Shown one piece after another: positions 53,509 through 63,344 of a stretch of 64,000 nt of DNA; position 1 is the first letter of the stretch; every line of letters begins with the position of its first letter. A model generated the notes under the pieces. The model did not search any database, was not told the DNA's origin, and worked only from the letters and a program-made list of their open reading frames with translations. Position numbers and translations under genes: made by a program. The stretch comes from CAYPEL01 sp036479985 (GTDB lineage: Bacteria; Pseudomonadota; Gammaproteobacteria; DSM-19610), in NCBI GenBank assembly GCA_965224815.1, contig CBDDAF010000003.1, positions 434,001 through 498,000 on the forward strand. Reading direction: 5' to 3'.

Positions 53509-54272
53509 CGCGCCAGCATCAATTCCTCTGCAATTTGAAGATCTTCTTCTGTATCAACACCGGGACCAGGCCGTTGTGACGCGGTTGCAACCAAAATCTT
53601 TTCTCCATACCACAAGGCACGTAATTGTTCGAGCTGTTCAGCCTGTTCAAGCGCACAGGTCTGCATGTCTGCATAACTTTGCAAATAACCTACCCGGTAG
53701 GCATACAAGCCGATATGACGCATAGGTTGAATGCCGACAGGTAACGCCTGTGTACCATCCTGTAATAAATCACGATCCCAGGGTATGGGCGCCCGGCTAA
53801 AGGTCAAGGCATAGCCGTTACAGTCAGTAACGACCTTAACAACATTTGGATCAAAATATTCACCGACTGCAAGCAATGGCGTTGCCACCGTTGCAATACG
53901 GGCATCCTCTTGACTGGCCAATTCTTCAGCTACCTGGCGAACTAACGCTGGTGGCATTAAAGGCTCATCGCCCTGCAAGTTAACAATGATTGTATCTTCT
54001 GGAAGGCCACGTAATGTTACCACTTCAGCAAGTCTGTCCGTACCGCTAGGATGGTCAGATGAGGTTATACAAACATCCGCCCCAAAATTCCTGGCAGCCT
54101 GCTCAATGCGCTCGTCATCTGTAGCCACAATTACCTGATCAGCACCGCTCGTCTGTGCTACTTCAAAAACGGACTGTAACATCGGCTTACCTGCAATCTG
54201 ACGTAGCGGTTTGCCGGGTAGTCTTGAGGATGCGTAGCGTGCTGGGATAATAACCGTAAAATCGGTTGCCAT
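53505..54272 (-). CDS. kdsB: 3-deoxy-manno-octulosonate cytidylyltransferase
   Basis: 255 residues. VIIPARYASSRLPGKPLRQIAGKPM at the start is the nucleotide-binding loop; NLQGDEPLMPPALV (~100) and GVDTEEDL near the end complete the family. Activates Kdo with CTP for lipopolysaccharide inner core. Last gene of the msbA-lpxK-Trm112-kdsB run. Confidence 0.95.
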   Translation of the reverse strand: MATDFTVIIPARYASSRLPGKPLRQIAGKPMLQSVFEVAQTSGADQVIVATDDERIEQAARNFGADVCITSSDHPSGTDRLAEVVTLRGLPEDTIIVNLQGDEPLMPPALVRQVAEELASQEDARIATVATPLLAVGEYFDPNVVKVVTDCNGYALTFSRAPIPWDRDLLQDGTQALPVGIQPMRHIGLYAYRVGYLQSYADMQTCALEQAEQLEQLRALWYGEKILVATASQRPGPGVDTEEDLQIAEELMLAR

Positions 54273-54292
54273 AATCTCTGCTAATTCCCTGA

Positions 54293-54472
54293 TTACAGGT
54301 TTTCGTCTGCAGGTACTTGACGTGATTCTTCTTCCAGCATGACTGGTATGCCATCACGTATGGGGTAGGCAAGACGATCTGCCTTACAAATGAGTTCCTG
54401 TTCTTGCTTACGATAATCCAGCGGGCCTTTGCACACTGGACACGCTAAAATATCGAGTAATTTTTTATCCAA
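54293..54472 (-). CDS. Trm112-family small protein (YcaR-like)
   Basis: 59 residues, TTG start: MDKKLLDILACPVCKGPLDY, then KADRLAYPIRDGIPVMLEEE. The CPVC pair at residues 11-14 is the half zinc-knuckle of the family. The start codon overlaps the lpxK end by 8 bases, so it is translationally coupled. E. coli has the homolog ycaR in the same place (lpxK-ycaQ-ycaR-kdsB). Its role in E. coli is unclear; elsewhere Trm112 activates methyltransferases. Confidence 0.88.
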   Translation of the reverse strand: MDKKLLDILACPVCKGPLDYRKQEQELICKADRLAYPIRDGIPVMLEEESRQVPADENL

Positions 54473-55478
54473 AACCTGATTGCTCCCCGGTTAATATTCT
54501 GTCCAAATGCGATAATACTAATTTATCGAAATTATCGGACATTTGAATGTCTAATGGTACTACCCAACAGTTGGCAGTATCCAGCAGTCGGCATTTTACC
54601 GCGTCCTTTTCTGTCATTAATACGGGTAAATCGTCATCAAATTTTAATTCGCCGGGCAAAAATTGATGATGATCTGGAAAAGCTTCTTCCAATACATTCA
54701 ATCCGGCAGCTCTCAATAATGCAAAAAAGCCCGCCGGGTTTGCAATACCGGCTACCGCATGGATAGTTTGTTGCCTAAACTCGGTTAACGCCATTGATTT
54801 GTGGGGATCATCTAACGCGTAGACGGTATGACAGGCATATTGCATGTGCCAGTCTGCCAATGATGAAACCCCTTTACTCACAACTACATCAACACTCTGC
54901 AGCCGTTTCACCGGTTCGCGTAATGGGCCAGCCGGTAAACAAAAGCCATTGCCAAAACCGCAGTCAGCATCAATTAACAGAATTTCAATATCGCGGCGTA
55001 ATCGATAATGCTGCAATCCATCATCGCAAATCACCAGGTTACAGCTAGTTTTCTGGATAAGATCCCTGGCAGCAGCCACCCGATCCCGGCAGGCAATCAC
55101 GGGGCAATTCGAGCGTTTTGCTAATAAGACGGCTTCGTCTCCTGCGCTTTCTGGATCGCTCTCTGGATTCACGTTTAGCGGTTTTTCAGTTCCTTGCCCG
55201 CGATAACCCGAACAGATAATACCGGGTTGATAACCTGACTCGCGTAAAAATGCGGCCAGCCAGAGAACCAAAGGCGTTTTGCCGGCACCTCCCACTGTTA
55301 AATTGCCTACTACGATAACCGGTACTGCCAATTTTTCAGATTTCAATAGTTTTTGTTGGTAAAGCCAACTACGTATTCTGACAAGCAGACAATACAAAAA
55401 TGAAAGGGGCCACAACAACAATGCTGGTAATTTGTATTGGTACCAAAGCTTATTAAGCCAGCGTTCTACAGGGATCAT
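54465..55478 (-). CDS. lpxK: Tetraacyldisaccharide 4'-kinase
   Basis: 337 residues. N-terminal membrane anchor (LPALLLWPLSFLYCLLVRIR). P-loop VVGNLTVGGAGKTPLVLWLA (~56), DDGLQHYRLRRDIEILLIDA (~150) with the catalytic Asp. Phosphorylates the lipid A precursor in the inner membrane. Start overlaps msbA stop by one base. Confidence 0.95.
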   Translation of the reverse strand: MIPVERWLNKLWYQYKLPALLLWPLSFLYCLLVRIRSWLYQQKLLKSEKLAVPVIVVGNLTVGGAGKTPLVLWLAAFLRESGYQPGIICSGYRGQGTEKPLNVNPESDPESAGDEAVLLAKRSNCPVIACRDRVAAARDLIQKTSCNLVICDDGLQHYRLRRDIEILLIDADCGFGNGFCLPAGPLREPVKRLQSVDVVVSKGVSSLADWHMQYACHTVYALDDPHKSMALTEFRQQTIHAVAGIANPAGFFALLRAAGLNVLEEAFPDHHQFLPGELKFDDDLPVLMTEKDAVKCRLLDTANCWVVPLDIQMSDNFDKLVLSHLDRILTGEQSGFG

Positions 55479-57241
55479 TATAATGAAGAGTTGGCAGGTT
55501 CCGCATCAAAATGCAGGCGGTATAATTCTGCATATAATCCTTGTTTTTGCATAAGTTCCTGGTGGGTACCCGCTTCAGCAATAGCCCCATCGTTGAGTAC
55601 AAATATCCGATCTGCATTTTCTACAGTTGAAAGCCGGTGCGCGATAATCAAAGATGTCCGGCCTTGTTGTAATGAGTGTATTGCTGCCTGTACATGACGC
55701 TCAGATTCACTGTCCAGTGATGAGGTAGCTTCATCCAGAATCAGTATCGGTGCATCTTTGAGTATAGCGCGGGCAATGGCCACTCGCTGCCGCTGACCGC
55801 CGGATAGCAATACACCGCGGTCACCGATACGTGTTTGCAACCCATCTGGTAATGCACGAATAAATTCCATGGCATGCGCTGAAACCGCCGCCGCTTCTAT
55901 AGCCTTGATATCAACCTGACCCTGAATGCCAAAGGCAATATTATTGGCCAGTGTATCGTTGAACAACAGGGGATCCTGTCCAACGATGGCAATTTGTTTT
56001 CTCAGGTCAGCCAAAGTGTATTCACGAATATCTAACCCGTCCAGACTGATTACACCCTTCACAGGTTCATAAAAACGCAGAATTAATTCAGCAAGTGTCG
56101 ATTTCCCACTGCCTGAACGCCCCACTAAAGCAACGTTATCACCGGCATGAATAGCAAGGTCGATATTATTTAGTACGATATTTTTATCATATTGAAATGA
56201 AACCCCTGTAAAACAGATGTCACCTTTTGCCCGATCAAGAGATTGTCGCCCATTGTCATGTTCAAGCGGTTCATCCAGCAAAGTAAATATACTCTGTGCA
56301 GCAGCTATACCACGCTGTAAAGATACGTTGATATTAGTCAGCCGTTTTATCGGTTGCATCAACAGCAGCATTGCCGTGATAAATGATACGAACTCACCCA
56401 CTGAGATTTTTTCGACAAGCGACTGCTTGGTGGCTAGATAAATAACGATTGCCAGCATACAGGCAGCAACCAGTTGTACCAGAGGTGCGTTTAGGCTGTT
56501 GACTAGCGCCATCTTCAGATGCAATTTACGATTGCGTTGGTTGACTGATTCAAAAATAGCCGTCTGTTTTGTTTTGGCATCAAAAGCTTTGATGTTTTTT
56601 TGGCCGCTAATGGATTGCTCGACAAATTGTGTCAGATCGCCCATGGATTCCTGGATATGCACGCTGATTTTTCGAAACCGCTGACTAGCATAGCGAATCA
56701 AAACAACAATAATCGGGCCAGTCATGAGAAACAGTAACGCCATCCAGCCACTGATCCAAAACATGTAGGCCAATAAAAACAACAGCGTCAGGGAATCGCG
56801 GACAAGAATAGTCACCGTATTAGTACTGGCTTCTGCGACTTGCTCGACATCGTAGGTTAGTTTGGATAACAGACGGCCTGTCGCCTGCTGGTCAAAATAA
56901 CTGCTCGGCAAATGCAACAGCCGCTCATACATGTCGCTTCTTAGCGTGTGAATAATATTCCGACCGATCCAGGTCATTGCGTATCGGGAGATAAAGCCAG
57001 AAAGGCCTCTAAACAGAAACAGACCCACTAAAGCCAACGGAACCATTTTTATGACATCTGGATTTTTATCTACGAAGTTGCCATCCAGCATTGGCTTCAT
57101 CAATGCGGCAAATCCAGTATCGGTAGCAGCAAACAGAATCATTGCCAGCACAGCTAGCAGAAATATTTTCCAGTAAGGTAGACCGTAGAGCAGTAATCGC
57201 CGGTAAAGCACAAGCCCGTCAGGGGCTTGATCGGCAGCCAT
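55478..57241 (-). CDS. msbA: Lipid A flippase MsbA
   Basis: 587 residues from ATG 57241, which overlaps the exbD stop in TGATG; a GTG at 57244 is possible. N-terminal six-helix domain, Walker A GRSGSGKST (~380), signature LSGGQRQR, Walker B LILDEATSSLD, H-loop IIAHRLST. Position next to lpxK is the classic msbA-lpxK pair. Moves lipid A-core across the inner membrane. Confidence 0.95.
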   Translation of the reverse strand: MAADQAPDGLVLYRRLLLYGLPYWKIFLLAVLAMILFAATDTGFAALMKPMLDGNFVDKNPDVIKMVPLALVGLFLFRGLSGFISRYAMTWIGRNIIHTLRSDMYERLLHLPSSYFDQQATGRLLSKLTYDVEQVAEASTNTVTILVRDSLTLLFLLAYMFWISGWMALLFLMTGPIIVVLIRYASQRFRKISVHIQESMGDLTQFVEQSISGQKNIKAFDAKTKQTAIFESVNQRNRKLHLKMALVNSLNAPLVQLVAACMLAIVIYLATKQSLVEKISVGEFVSFITAMLLLMQPIKRLTNINVSLQRGIAAAQSIFTLLDEPLEHDNGRQSLDRAKGDICFTGVSFQYDKNIVLNNIDLAIHAGDNVALVGRSGSGKSTLAELILRFYEPVKGVISLDGLDIREYTLADLRKQIAIVGQDPLLFNDTLANNIAFGIQGQVDIKAIEAAAVSAHAMEFIRALPDGLQTRIGDRGVLLSGGQRQRVAIARAILKDAPILILDEATSSLDSESERHVQAAIHSLQQGRTSLIIAHRLSTVENADRIFVLNDGAIAEAGTHQELMQKQGLYAELYRLHFDAEPANSSL

Positions 57242-57666
57242 CACTCGTTAGAATTTTCCGATTGACTGGTTGCCAGCGACATTTTTTCCAGGCCGAGCTG
57301 GGAAATTGCATCCATGGCCCTCACCACTGCTTCATAGGGTGTATGACGGTCAGCGCGTATTACGACAGGAAGATCCTTGCGTTCGCCGAGAAACTTGCTA
57401 ATGGCTTTCATCAAGGTATCAAGTTCAGTGTTAACGACCTGTTGTTCTTCGATGAAATAGCGTCCATCTCCGTCGATAACGATTTCGAAAACCTCACGAT
57501 CTACTTCGACAGGATCTGAGTTGGCTTCTGGTAATTCTATTTTTATTTCAGATTCTTTCTGGAATGTTGTCGATACCATGAAAAAAATCAGCAGAATGAA
57601 CACCACATCAATCAACGGCATTAAGTTGACTTCAGGATCTTCGGTATTGCTACTACTGAGTTTCAT
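57241..57666 (-). CDS. exbD: ExbD/TolR-type biopolymer transport protein
   Basis: 141 residues. Single helix after a short cytoplasmic start, with the channel Asp in NLMPLIDVVFILLIFFMVST (~15-34), then a periplasmic domain. Works with the ExbB-type gene to use the proton gradient for energising outer-membrane processes; no TonB or TolA gene is adjacent. Overlaps exbB by 4 bases. Confidence 0.93.
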   Translation of the reverse strand: MKLSSSNTEDPEVNLMPLIDVVFILLIFFMVSTTFQKESEIKIELPEANSDPVEVDREVFEIVIDGDGRYFIEEQQVVNTELDTLMKAISKFLGERKDLPVVIRADRHTPYEAVVRAMDAISQLGLEKMSLATSQSENSNE

Positions 57667-58298
57667 AATTCGTCCTCAATATTCCCTTCCTGAGCACGCT
57701 GTCCCTGTAGAACTTCGACCATGCGCATTGCCTGTTTTTCCATGCGTAATACCAGCATGGAGACCTTGCCACGGAAATAGCGGTAGAACATCAGGCTGGG
57801 GATGGCCACAGCCATACCGGCTGCTGTTGTGATCAGGGCTTCAGAAATACCCCCGGCAAGCGCACTCGGATTACCAACTCCTTGGGTGGTTATCGCAGAA
57901 AATACCTTGATCATACCAATTACGGTGCCTAACAGACCCAGCAAAGGCGCGATTGCGGCGATAGTCCCCAGTGTATTCAGGAATCGTTCGAGCTCATGCA
58001 CCACATGACGGCCGGTGTCCTCTATCGATTCTTTCATAATTGTACGGGGGGCTTTACGGTTGATAAGGCCCGCTGCCATGATTCTACCCAGCGGAGATTC
58101 AGCACGTAGGGTGCGAAGCCGATCGATATCGAGTTGTTTTTCCTTGGCCCAATCCCAGACTTTTGCAACACTTTGACCCGACAGGACGCGTTTGGTACGT
58201 AGAGTCCAGAGCCGTTCCGCAATGATCGCAAAAGCTATAACTGAGCAGATAATGATGGGGGCCATGAGCCAGCCACCTGCAGCTACCAATTCAAACAC
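57663..58298 (-). CDS. exbB: ExbB/TolQ-type proton channel protein
   Basis: 211 residues. Three membrane helices and the family core LNTLGTIAAIAPLLGLLGTVIGMIKVF (~108-134), then GGISEALITTAAGMAVAIPSL. Stator-like partner of ExbD. First gene of the exbB-exbD-msbA-lpxK-Trm112-kdsB operon. Confidence 0.94.
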   Translation of the reverse strand: MFELVAAGGWLMAPIIICSVIAFAIIAERLWTLRTKRVLSGQSVAKVWDWAKEKQLDIDRLRTLRAESPLGRIMAAGLINRKAPRTIMKESIEDTGRHVVHELERFLNTLGTIAAIAPLLGLLGTVIGMIKVFSAITTQGVGNPSALAGGISEALITTAAGMAVAIPSLMFYRYFRGKVSMLVLRMEKQAMRMVEVLQGQRAQEGNIEDEL

Positions 58299-58376
58299 GT
58301 TATGTCCTTGTTCCAGTCATAATAAACAGGTGCGGATAATACTTTATCTGGCTTTCAAGTAACAACTGGTGCAATT

Positions 58377-60677
58377 TTAGTCAGCTGTTGTCTGCTGCCA
58401 GTAACGTCGAGAGTCTTGCCTGAATCTCGAAATGCCAGGCAATTTGCCAGGATGCCCCAGCTCTACCCGGATTGCACCATCACGGCCGGTTATCAATATT
58501 TCTGCTCCCTGACGTCGGTAGCGTTCAATGATATCTAGCTTGGGAAAACCGAACCGGTTAGCAAATCCGGCTGGAAATAAAACGATCTCAGGCTCAACCT
58601 CATTAATAAATCGCAGCGTTGATGATGTGCGGCTACCATGATGCGGAGCCACCAGAACGTTGGCGCGTAATGACGGGCCAAACTCTTTTACTAATTGCCG
58701 CTCAATCCTGGTTTCAATATCTCCGGTAAGCAATAGTCTTTGCCCATTTCTTGCCGTTATTTTTAGTACGCAGGAGGCATTATTTCCCTTTGTTCGCAGC
58801 ACAGGTGATAACACATCAAACTTCACATCTTCCCATTCCCAATGCTGATCTCGATGACACCAGCTTGAACGTGCAAACCCGATAGCCCCTGGCATACCGG
58901 ATAAAATTGAATCGGTTCTGATCGACTCGAACAGACTTCTGGCTCCACCCTGATGATCATTGTCACTGTGACTGATCATTAGCGTGTCAATGTGCTGTAT
59001 CCCTTCGGAAATCAGAAACGGCAGTACCACTGCCTTACCCATATCAAAACCGGAACGTGATTTTGGCCCGGCATCGTAAACCAGAGTGTGTTGTTGTGTT
59101 CGTACCACGGCCGAAAGTCCCTGCCCGACATCCAGTAAATCCAGCCAGAAAATGCCAGCCTCAGGACGCGGTTGTGATGTTAACAAGAGCGGGCTCAATA
59201 GCAGCAAGCCGGATAAACGCAGCGCAAGCCCAACAGGAGCCAGCAATACTGTAACAGAGGCTAAACAGGCAATAGTCACCATTACGCTACTGGTATCATG
59301 CTGCCAAACACCAAAGGGTAAAACATCAAGGCTGGTTAGAAAATCACCGAGAAGCTGCATGACTTTACCTGCAATTTGCACCAGGAAATTGCCCGCAGAA
59401 GGCCAGACTAATAGCAACATAGAAGCCAACAAAACAGCAGGAACAACAATGAGACCTACTACTGGCACAGCGATTATATTAGCTAGTGGTGCTGTAAAAG
59501 AGGCTTGTTGAAAACCAATTAATAATACGGGTAACAGCCCCACAGTTAATGTCGCTTGAATACGTAGTGCGCTTTTAAATTTTCCAATCGATCCATACCG
59601 GCCACTCATAACATAGAAAATCCAGCCAACCGCTCCAAATGATAACCAGAACCCTGATGACAAGACTGACAAAGGCTCGTATAGCAAAATCAGACACAAG
59701 GAAATACACAAAGCCCGCCAGGGTTGCACACTGCGATTTATCAAATACCCGGACATAAAAACAATCACCATAATCAGCGCCCGTTGTGTCGGTAAAGACA
59801 GCCCGCCCAATACGGCGTATACAAATGCGCACAGTATGGCTGCAACCGCTGCTGCCCTGGTTGCAGGACACAACTGAACGAGTTGGAAAAGTTTCCATAA
59901 CCAGCGCGTAACAGCAAAAGACAACCCGGCTATCAAACCTATATGCAAGCCAGAAATGGCCATCAAATGCGCCGTGCCAGTACTGCGCAACACATCCCAT
60001 TGCAGATGACTAATACCACTCTTGTCACCGACAGCCAACGCAGCAAGCAATCCTGCAACCTCTGGGCTACTACCCAGTTTTAACTTGCGTGATAATTGTT
60101 GTCTCCAGCAATCAATATGTTGGCAATCATCATTATCGAGACGGTTATTATCAGAAGAATTTTTTACATAACCCGTGGCATCAATTCGTTGACTGAATAA
60201 CCAGCGTTCATAATCAAACCCACCTGGATTTGCCAGGCCGCGTGGCGCTTTGAGACGCACACGTAATTGCCAGCGGTCATGGGCGCGTAGTTGAGGAGAA
60301 TTCTTATACCAGCGCAGACGCGTTTTGAATGAAACTGCTGTCCAGGCCAGTTCGGTATCTGACTGCATACGTTCAACAATAAAAATAAATCGATAACTGT
60401 CTACGCTAACCGCTTCAGGGATGTTCTCGATATAGCCCTGAACTATTAAATCATGCCCTACATAGGTTTCAGGTAAGCGGCTGGATAAAGTCAGTGATGC
60501 ATGCCACCACGCCCATAACAAACCAAAGAGAAAAATGGTTATTGGTCTTAATGAAATTTTGAACCAGCAAACAATGGCCACAAGCGCAGCCACACAGCTC
60601 CAGGCTAACGGTGGAAGTTGCGGGAAGAATTGAAAACAGCAAATACCGGCCAGTAAGGCCAATGAGTAGATAACCAT
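58377..60677 (-). CDS. comEC: ComEC/Rec2 DNA-uptake channel
   Basis: 766 residues from ATG 60677, preceded by AAGGA; the frame is open further, but the extra 31 residues translate the GC-rich repeat and are rejected. N-terminal membrane helices and an OB-like domain, the Competence core (ALAVGDKSGISHLQWDVLRS, SGLHIGLIAGL) and a C-terminal metallo-beta-lactamase-like domain with MISHSDNDHQGG (HxDxDH form). Translocates one strand of transforming DNA across the inner membrane, so the organism may be naturally competent. Confidence 0.93.
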   Translation of the reverse strand: MVIYSLALLAGICCFQFFPQLPPLAWSCVAALVAIVCWFKISLRPITIFLFGLLWAWWHASLTLSSRLPETYVGHDLIVQGYIENIPEAVSVDSYRFIFIVERMQSDTELAWTAVSFKTRLRWYKNSPQLRAHDRWQLRVRLKAPRGLANPGGFDYERWLFSQRIDATGYVKNSSDNNRLDNDDCQHIDCWRQQLSRKLKLGSSPEVAGLLAALAVGDKSGISHLQWDVLRSTGTAHLMAISGLHIGLIAGLSFAVTRWLWKLFQLVQLCPATRAAAVAAILCAFVYAVLGGLSLPTQRALIMVIVFMSGYLINRSVQPWRALCISLCLILLYEPLSVLSSGFWLSFGAVGWIFYVMSGRYGSIGKFKSALRIQATLTVGLLPVLLIGFQQASFTAPLANIIAVPVVGLIVVPAVLLASMLLLVWPSAGNFLVQIAGKVMQLLGDFLTSLDVLPFGVWQHDTSSVMVTIACLASVTVLLAPVGLALRLSGLLLLSPLLLTSQPRPEAGIFWLDLLDVGQGLSAVVRTQQHTLVYDAGPKSRSGFDMGKAVVLPFLISEGIQHIDTLMISHSDNDHQGGARSLFESIRTDSILSGMPGAIGFARSSWCHRDQHWEWEDVKFDVLSPVLRTKGNNASCVLKITARNGQRLLLTGDIETRIERQLVKEFGPSLRANVLVAPHHGSRTSSTLRFINEVEPEIVLFPAGFANRFGFPKLDIIERYRRQGAEILITGRDGAIRVELGHPGKLPGISRFRQDSRRYWQQTTAD

Positions 60678-60730
60678 ATCGTCCTTGAATGGTTGATTTA
60701 TATTTAAAATTAAAGCTACTTTACCAGTAG

Positions 60731-60831
60731 CCCCCTCTCCCTCCGGGAGAGGGTTGGGGAGAAGGGGCAAATAAAAGGCAGTTGCTTTTATCTGATCCCC
60801 TCTCCCTGTCCCTCCCCCTGAGGGGGAGGGG
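60731..60831. repeat. GC-rich bipartite palindromic repeat, copy B
   Basis: Units at 60731-60767 and 60797-60831, same order and orientation as 7999-8099. Lies just upstream of comEC and in part inside the longest frame that could be read into it. Confidence 0.85.
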
Positions 60832-60881
60832 ATGTTCTTTTACAGTGCAGTGATGAATATATTACCTGTCTAATCTTATCC

Positions 60882-61583
60882 CTAAGCCAGTATTCCATCA
60901 TTAAGCTCAAGCACCCGATCAGCTTGTTCAGCCAACGCGTGATCATGGGTCACAATAATCAGGCTGGTATTAAATTCCCTGTTTAACTCAAGCATCAACG
61001 ATAATACATGCGAAGCATTTCGCCGATCAAGATTACCGGTTGGTTCGTCTGCCAGCACACAATCTGGCTGAGTTACCAACGCCCTGGCCACAGCAGTACG
61101 TTGCCTTTCACCCCCGGATAGCTCACTAGGTTTGTGAGAAACACGTTCTGCCAGTCCAACACGTTCCAACAGAGTGTTGGCACGTTTAGCAGCTTCGTCA
61201 GTTGCTGTTCCACGAATAATCAGTGGCATGGCTACATTTTCCAGCGCGGTAAATTCAGGTAATAAATGGTGGAATTGATAAACGAATCCAAGATGCTTGT
61301 TCCTCATCCGGCTACGTCGTGCTTCACTCATACTGCTAAAATTCTGACCTGTAAGTCTGACGCTACCTTGGGTTGGTTTATCCAAACCCCCTAGAAGGTG
61401 CAACAAAGTACTTTTACCACTGCCTGAACTACCAATAATGGCCACATGTTCGCCAGCATTTACCGAGAAATTAATATCCTGCAAGACGCTGACATTTAAA
61501 CCGCCTTCGGTAAAAGTCCGTGATAGCTGAGAACAACCAATGACTTCCTGCGTATCTATCCTATTTACTGCTGCATTATTCAT
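60882..61583 (-). CDS. lolD: Lipoprotein-releasing ABC ATPase LolD
   Basis: 233 residues. Walker A IIGSSGSGKSTLLHLLGGLD (~49), Q-loop with QFHHLLPEFTALENVAMPL, signature LSGGERQRTAVARAL, Walker B CVLADEPTGNLD. Powers release of lipoproteins from the inner membrane to LolA. Overlaps lolC by 8 bases. Confidence 0.95.
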   Translation of the reverse strand: MNNAAVNRIDTQEVIGCSQLSRTFTEGGLNVSVLQDINFSVNAGEHVAIIGSSGSGKSTLLHLLGGLDKPTQGSVRLTGQNFSSMSEARRSRMRNKHLGFVYQFHHLLPEFTALENVAMPLIIRGTATDEAAKRANTLLERVGLAERVSHKPSELSGGERQRTAVARALVTQPDCVLADEPTGNLDRRNASHVLSLMLELNREFNTSLIIVTHDHALAEQADRVLELNDGILA

Positions 61584-62823
61584 AACGTAATGCCTCAGCT
61601 GGTTGTGTACGCCCTGCCCGCCAGGCTGGGTACAATGTAGCCAGAATACTCAAAACAAAGGCGACGATACCAATCCGCCAAACATCCGGCCAGTGTATTT
61701 TGGAGGGTAGATCGCTAATATAATAGACATCAGCTGGCATGAACTGGACATGAAATTTTTGCTCTATCCAGGGAACAAGCGTCTCAACATTCATAGCCAG
61801 TGCAATACCACCCGCCACACCCAGTAACGCACCCAATGCACCAATCATTATTCCCTGCACAAAGAAAATTCGCATTACTGTAGCGGGTGTTGCACCCAGT
61901 GTTCGGAGAATAGCGATATCTGACTGTTTGTCGGTCACTACCATCACCAGCGTTGAAACAATATTAAAAGCAGCGACTGCCACAATCAGCATGAGAATAA
62001 TAAACATCACTCGCTTTTCAGTTTGTACGGCGCGGAAAAAATTAGCGTGTTGTTGTGTCCAATCGGTAAGCCGATATTCCATGCCGAAATTTTCAGCCAG
62101 TTGATTGACGACCGTGGGTGCCAGAAACAGATCCTGAAGTTTTAGCCGCACACCCGAAACACCCTCACCCATCTGAAACAGTTTGGCCGCGTCAACAATA
62201 TTGACCAGTGCAATGCCACGGTCATACTCGTACATGCCGACTTCAAAAATACCAGTCACTTTAAAGCGTCGTAATCGTGGTAGCACACCCGCCGGACTGA
62301 AATTTGCTTGCGGAGTGATCATAGTGACTGTATCACCAACAATTGCACCCAGATTAAGGGCAAGCTCGCTGCCCAGAATAATACGGTATCCACCTGGCGT
62401 TAGATCGGTCAAAACACCGCTCACCATTTTGTCGCCGACTTCCGAGACCTGTGGCTCCTGTACAGGCAAAATACCTCTGACCAGGGTGCCACTGACTTTT
62501 TTACCTTTGGCCAGCATGACTTCATGTTGGACATAAGGCGCAGTACCTACAACTTGAGGATTTTGACGGGTGATATCCGCAGTCGTTTCCCAGTCTTTCA
62601 GAGGTCCACTCAGACTGCTGACGCTGGCATGTGACGCCATCCCAAGAATACGGGTGCGTAATTCTTCCTCGAAACCATTCATGACAGATAACACCGTAAT
62701 CAGCGCTGCGACACCCAGCGCTATCCCCAGAATCGAGATCAGAGATATAAAGGAAATGAAGTGGTTACGTCTTTTTGCGGCGCTATAACGCAGGCCGATA
62801 AAGAGTTCGAGTGGTCGAAACAT
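61576..62823 (-). CDS. lolC: Lipoprotein-releasing permease LolC/LolE family
   Basis: 415 residues. N-terminal FIGLRYSAAKRRNHFISFIS then helix with GIALGVAALITVLSVMNGFEEELR, a periplasmic loop (~55-260) and the FtsX/MacB-type C-terminal helices. Only one permease gene is present before lolD, so it may be a LolF-like single permease or the LolE gene may lie elsewhere. Confidence 0.92.
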   Translation of the reverse strand: MFRPLELFIGLRYSAAKRRNHFISFISLISILGIALGVAALITVLSVMNGFEEELRTRILGMASHASVSSLSGPLKDWETTADITRQNPQVVGTAPYVQHEVMLAKGKKVSGTLVRGILPVQEPQVSEVGDKMVSGVLTDLTPGGYRIILGSELALNLGAIVGDTVTMITPQANFSPAGVLPRLRRFKVTGIFEVGMYEYDRGIALVNIVDAAKLFQMGEGVSGVRLKLQDLFLAPTVVNQLAENFGMEYRLTDWTQQHANFFRAVQTEKRVMFIILMLIVAVAAFNIVSTLVMVVTDKQSDIAILRTLGATPATVMRIFFVQGIMIGALGALLGVAGGIALAMNVETLVPWIEQKFHVQFMPADVYYISDLPSKIHWPDVWRIGIVAFVLSILATLYPAWRAGRTQPAEALRYE

Positions 62824-62975
62824 GGCCAGGCATTAAACCATAATCACCCTGGGAAGGATACAGTTTTGTCTGTTAGTTCATAAACTTATCCATTCTTTAC
62901 AAAGACTTTAGAAACCTTTGTCCATGCCGACATAGTCCTTACCAAGCTACCACTGTTTATGATGAAGGAATCCGT

Positions 62976-63251
62976 ATGCGTTCAATTCGACTAATGGCAA
63001 TATTTTTTGGCCTGTTTATTTCCAGTTCACTGCTTCAGGCTGAAACCCTGTTGATCAATTCTTCACAAGCCAGTGCCAGTGCTGATAAACCGGCAGCGGG
63101 CATGAGCATGGATAAGGTGCTAAACCGTTACGGCGAACCCACAACGCGTGCGGCCGCTATCGGACAACCACCGATCACTCAATGGGCCTATAGCGGATAT
63201 ACTGTGTATTTTGAACATCAACACGTCATACACGCTGTAGTGATACGCTAA
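62976..63251 (+). CDS. Small exported protein, BamE/SmpA-like motif
   Basis: 91 residues. Signal peptide (LMAIFFGLFISSSLLQA|ETL). The mature part has AGMSMDKVLNRYGEPTTRAA…ITQWAYSGYTVYFEHQHVIHAVV, a short GM(S/T)…V...YGEP motif resembling the BamE/SmpA fold used by periplasmic helper proteins. Not BamE itself (no lipobox). Single-gene unit followed by a terminator. Confidence 0.75.
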   Translation: MRSIRLMAIFFGLFISSSLLQAETLLINSSQASASADKPAAGMSMDKVLNRYGEPTTRAAAIGQPPITQWAYSGYTVYFEHQHVIHAVVIR

Positions 63252-63280
63252 GTAACAGCAAATTATTCAATGTAAAATTA

Positions 63281-63306
63281 AAATCCCCGCACTGCGGGGA
63301 TTTTTT
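63281..63306 (+). terminator. Rho-independent terminator
   Basis: AATCCCCGC, 3-nt loop, GCGGGGATT, then a T run. Closes the preceding small gene. Confidence 0.93.
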
Positions 63307-63344
63307 ATTCGCTTCACTATGTGCCCATCGCTACAATCAGCACT

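Noticed and set aside
58377..60770. Longer comEC start at 60770
   Set aside because: The extra 31 residues translate the GC-rich repeat; ATG 60677 has AAGGA and begins the family N-terminus.
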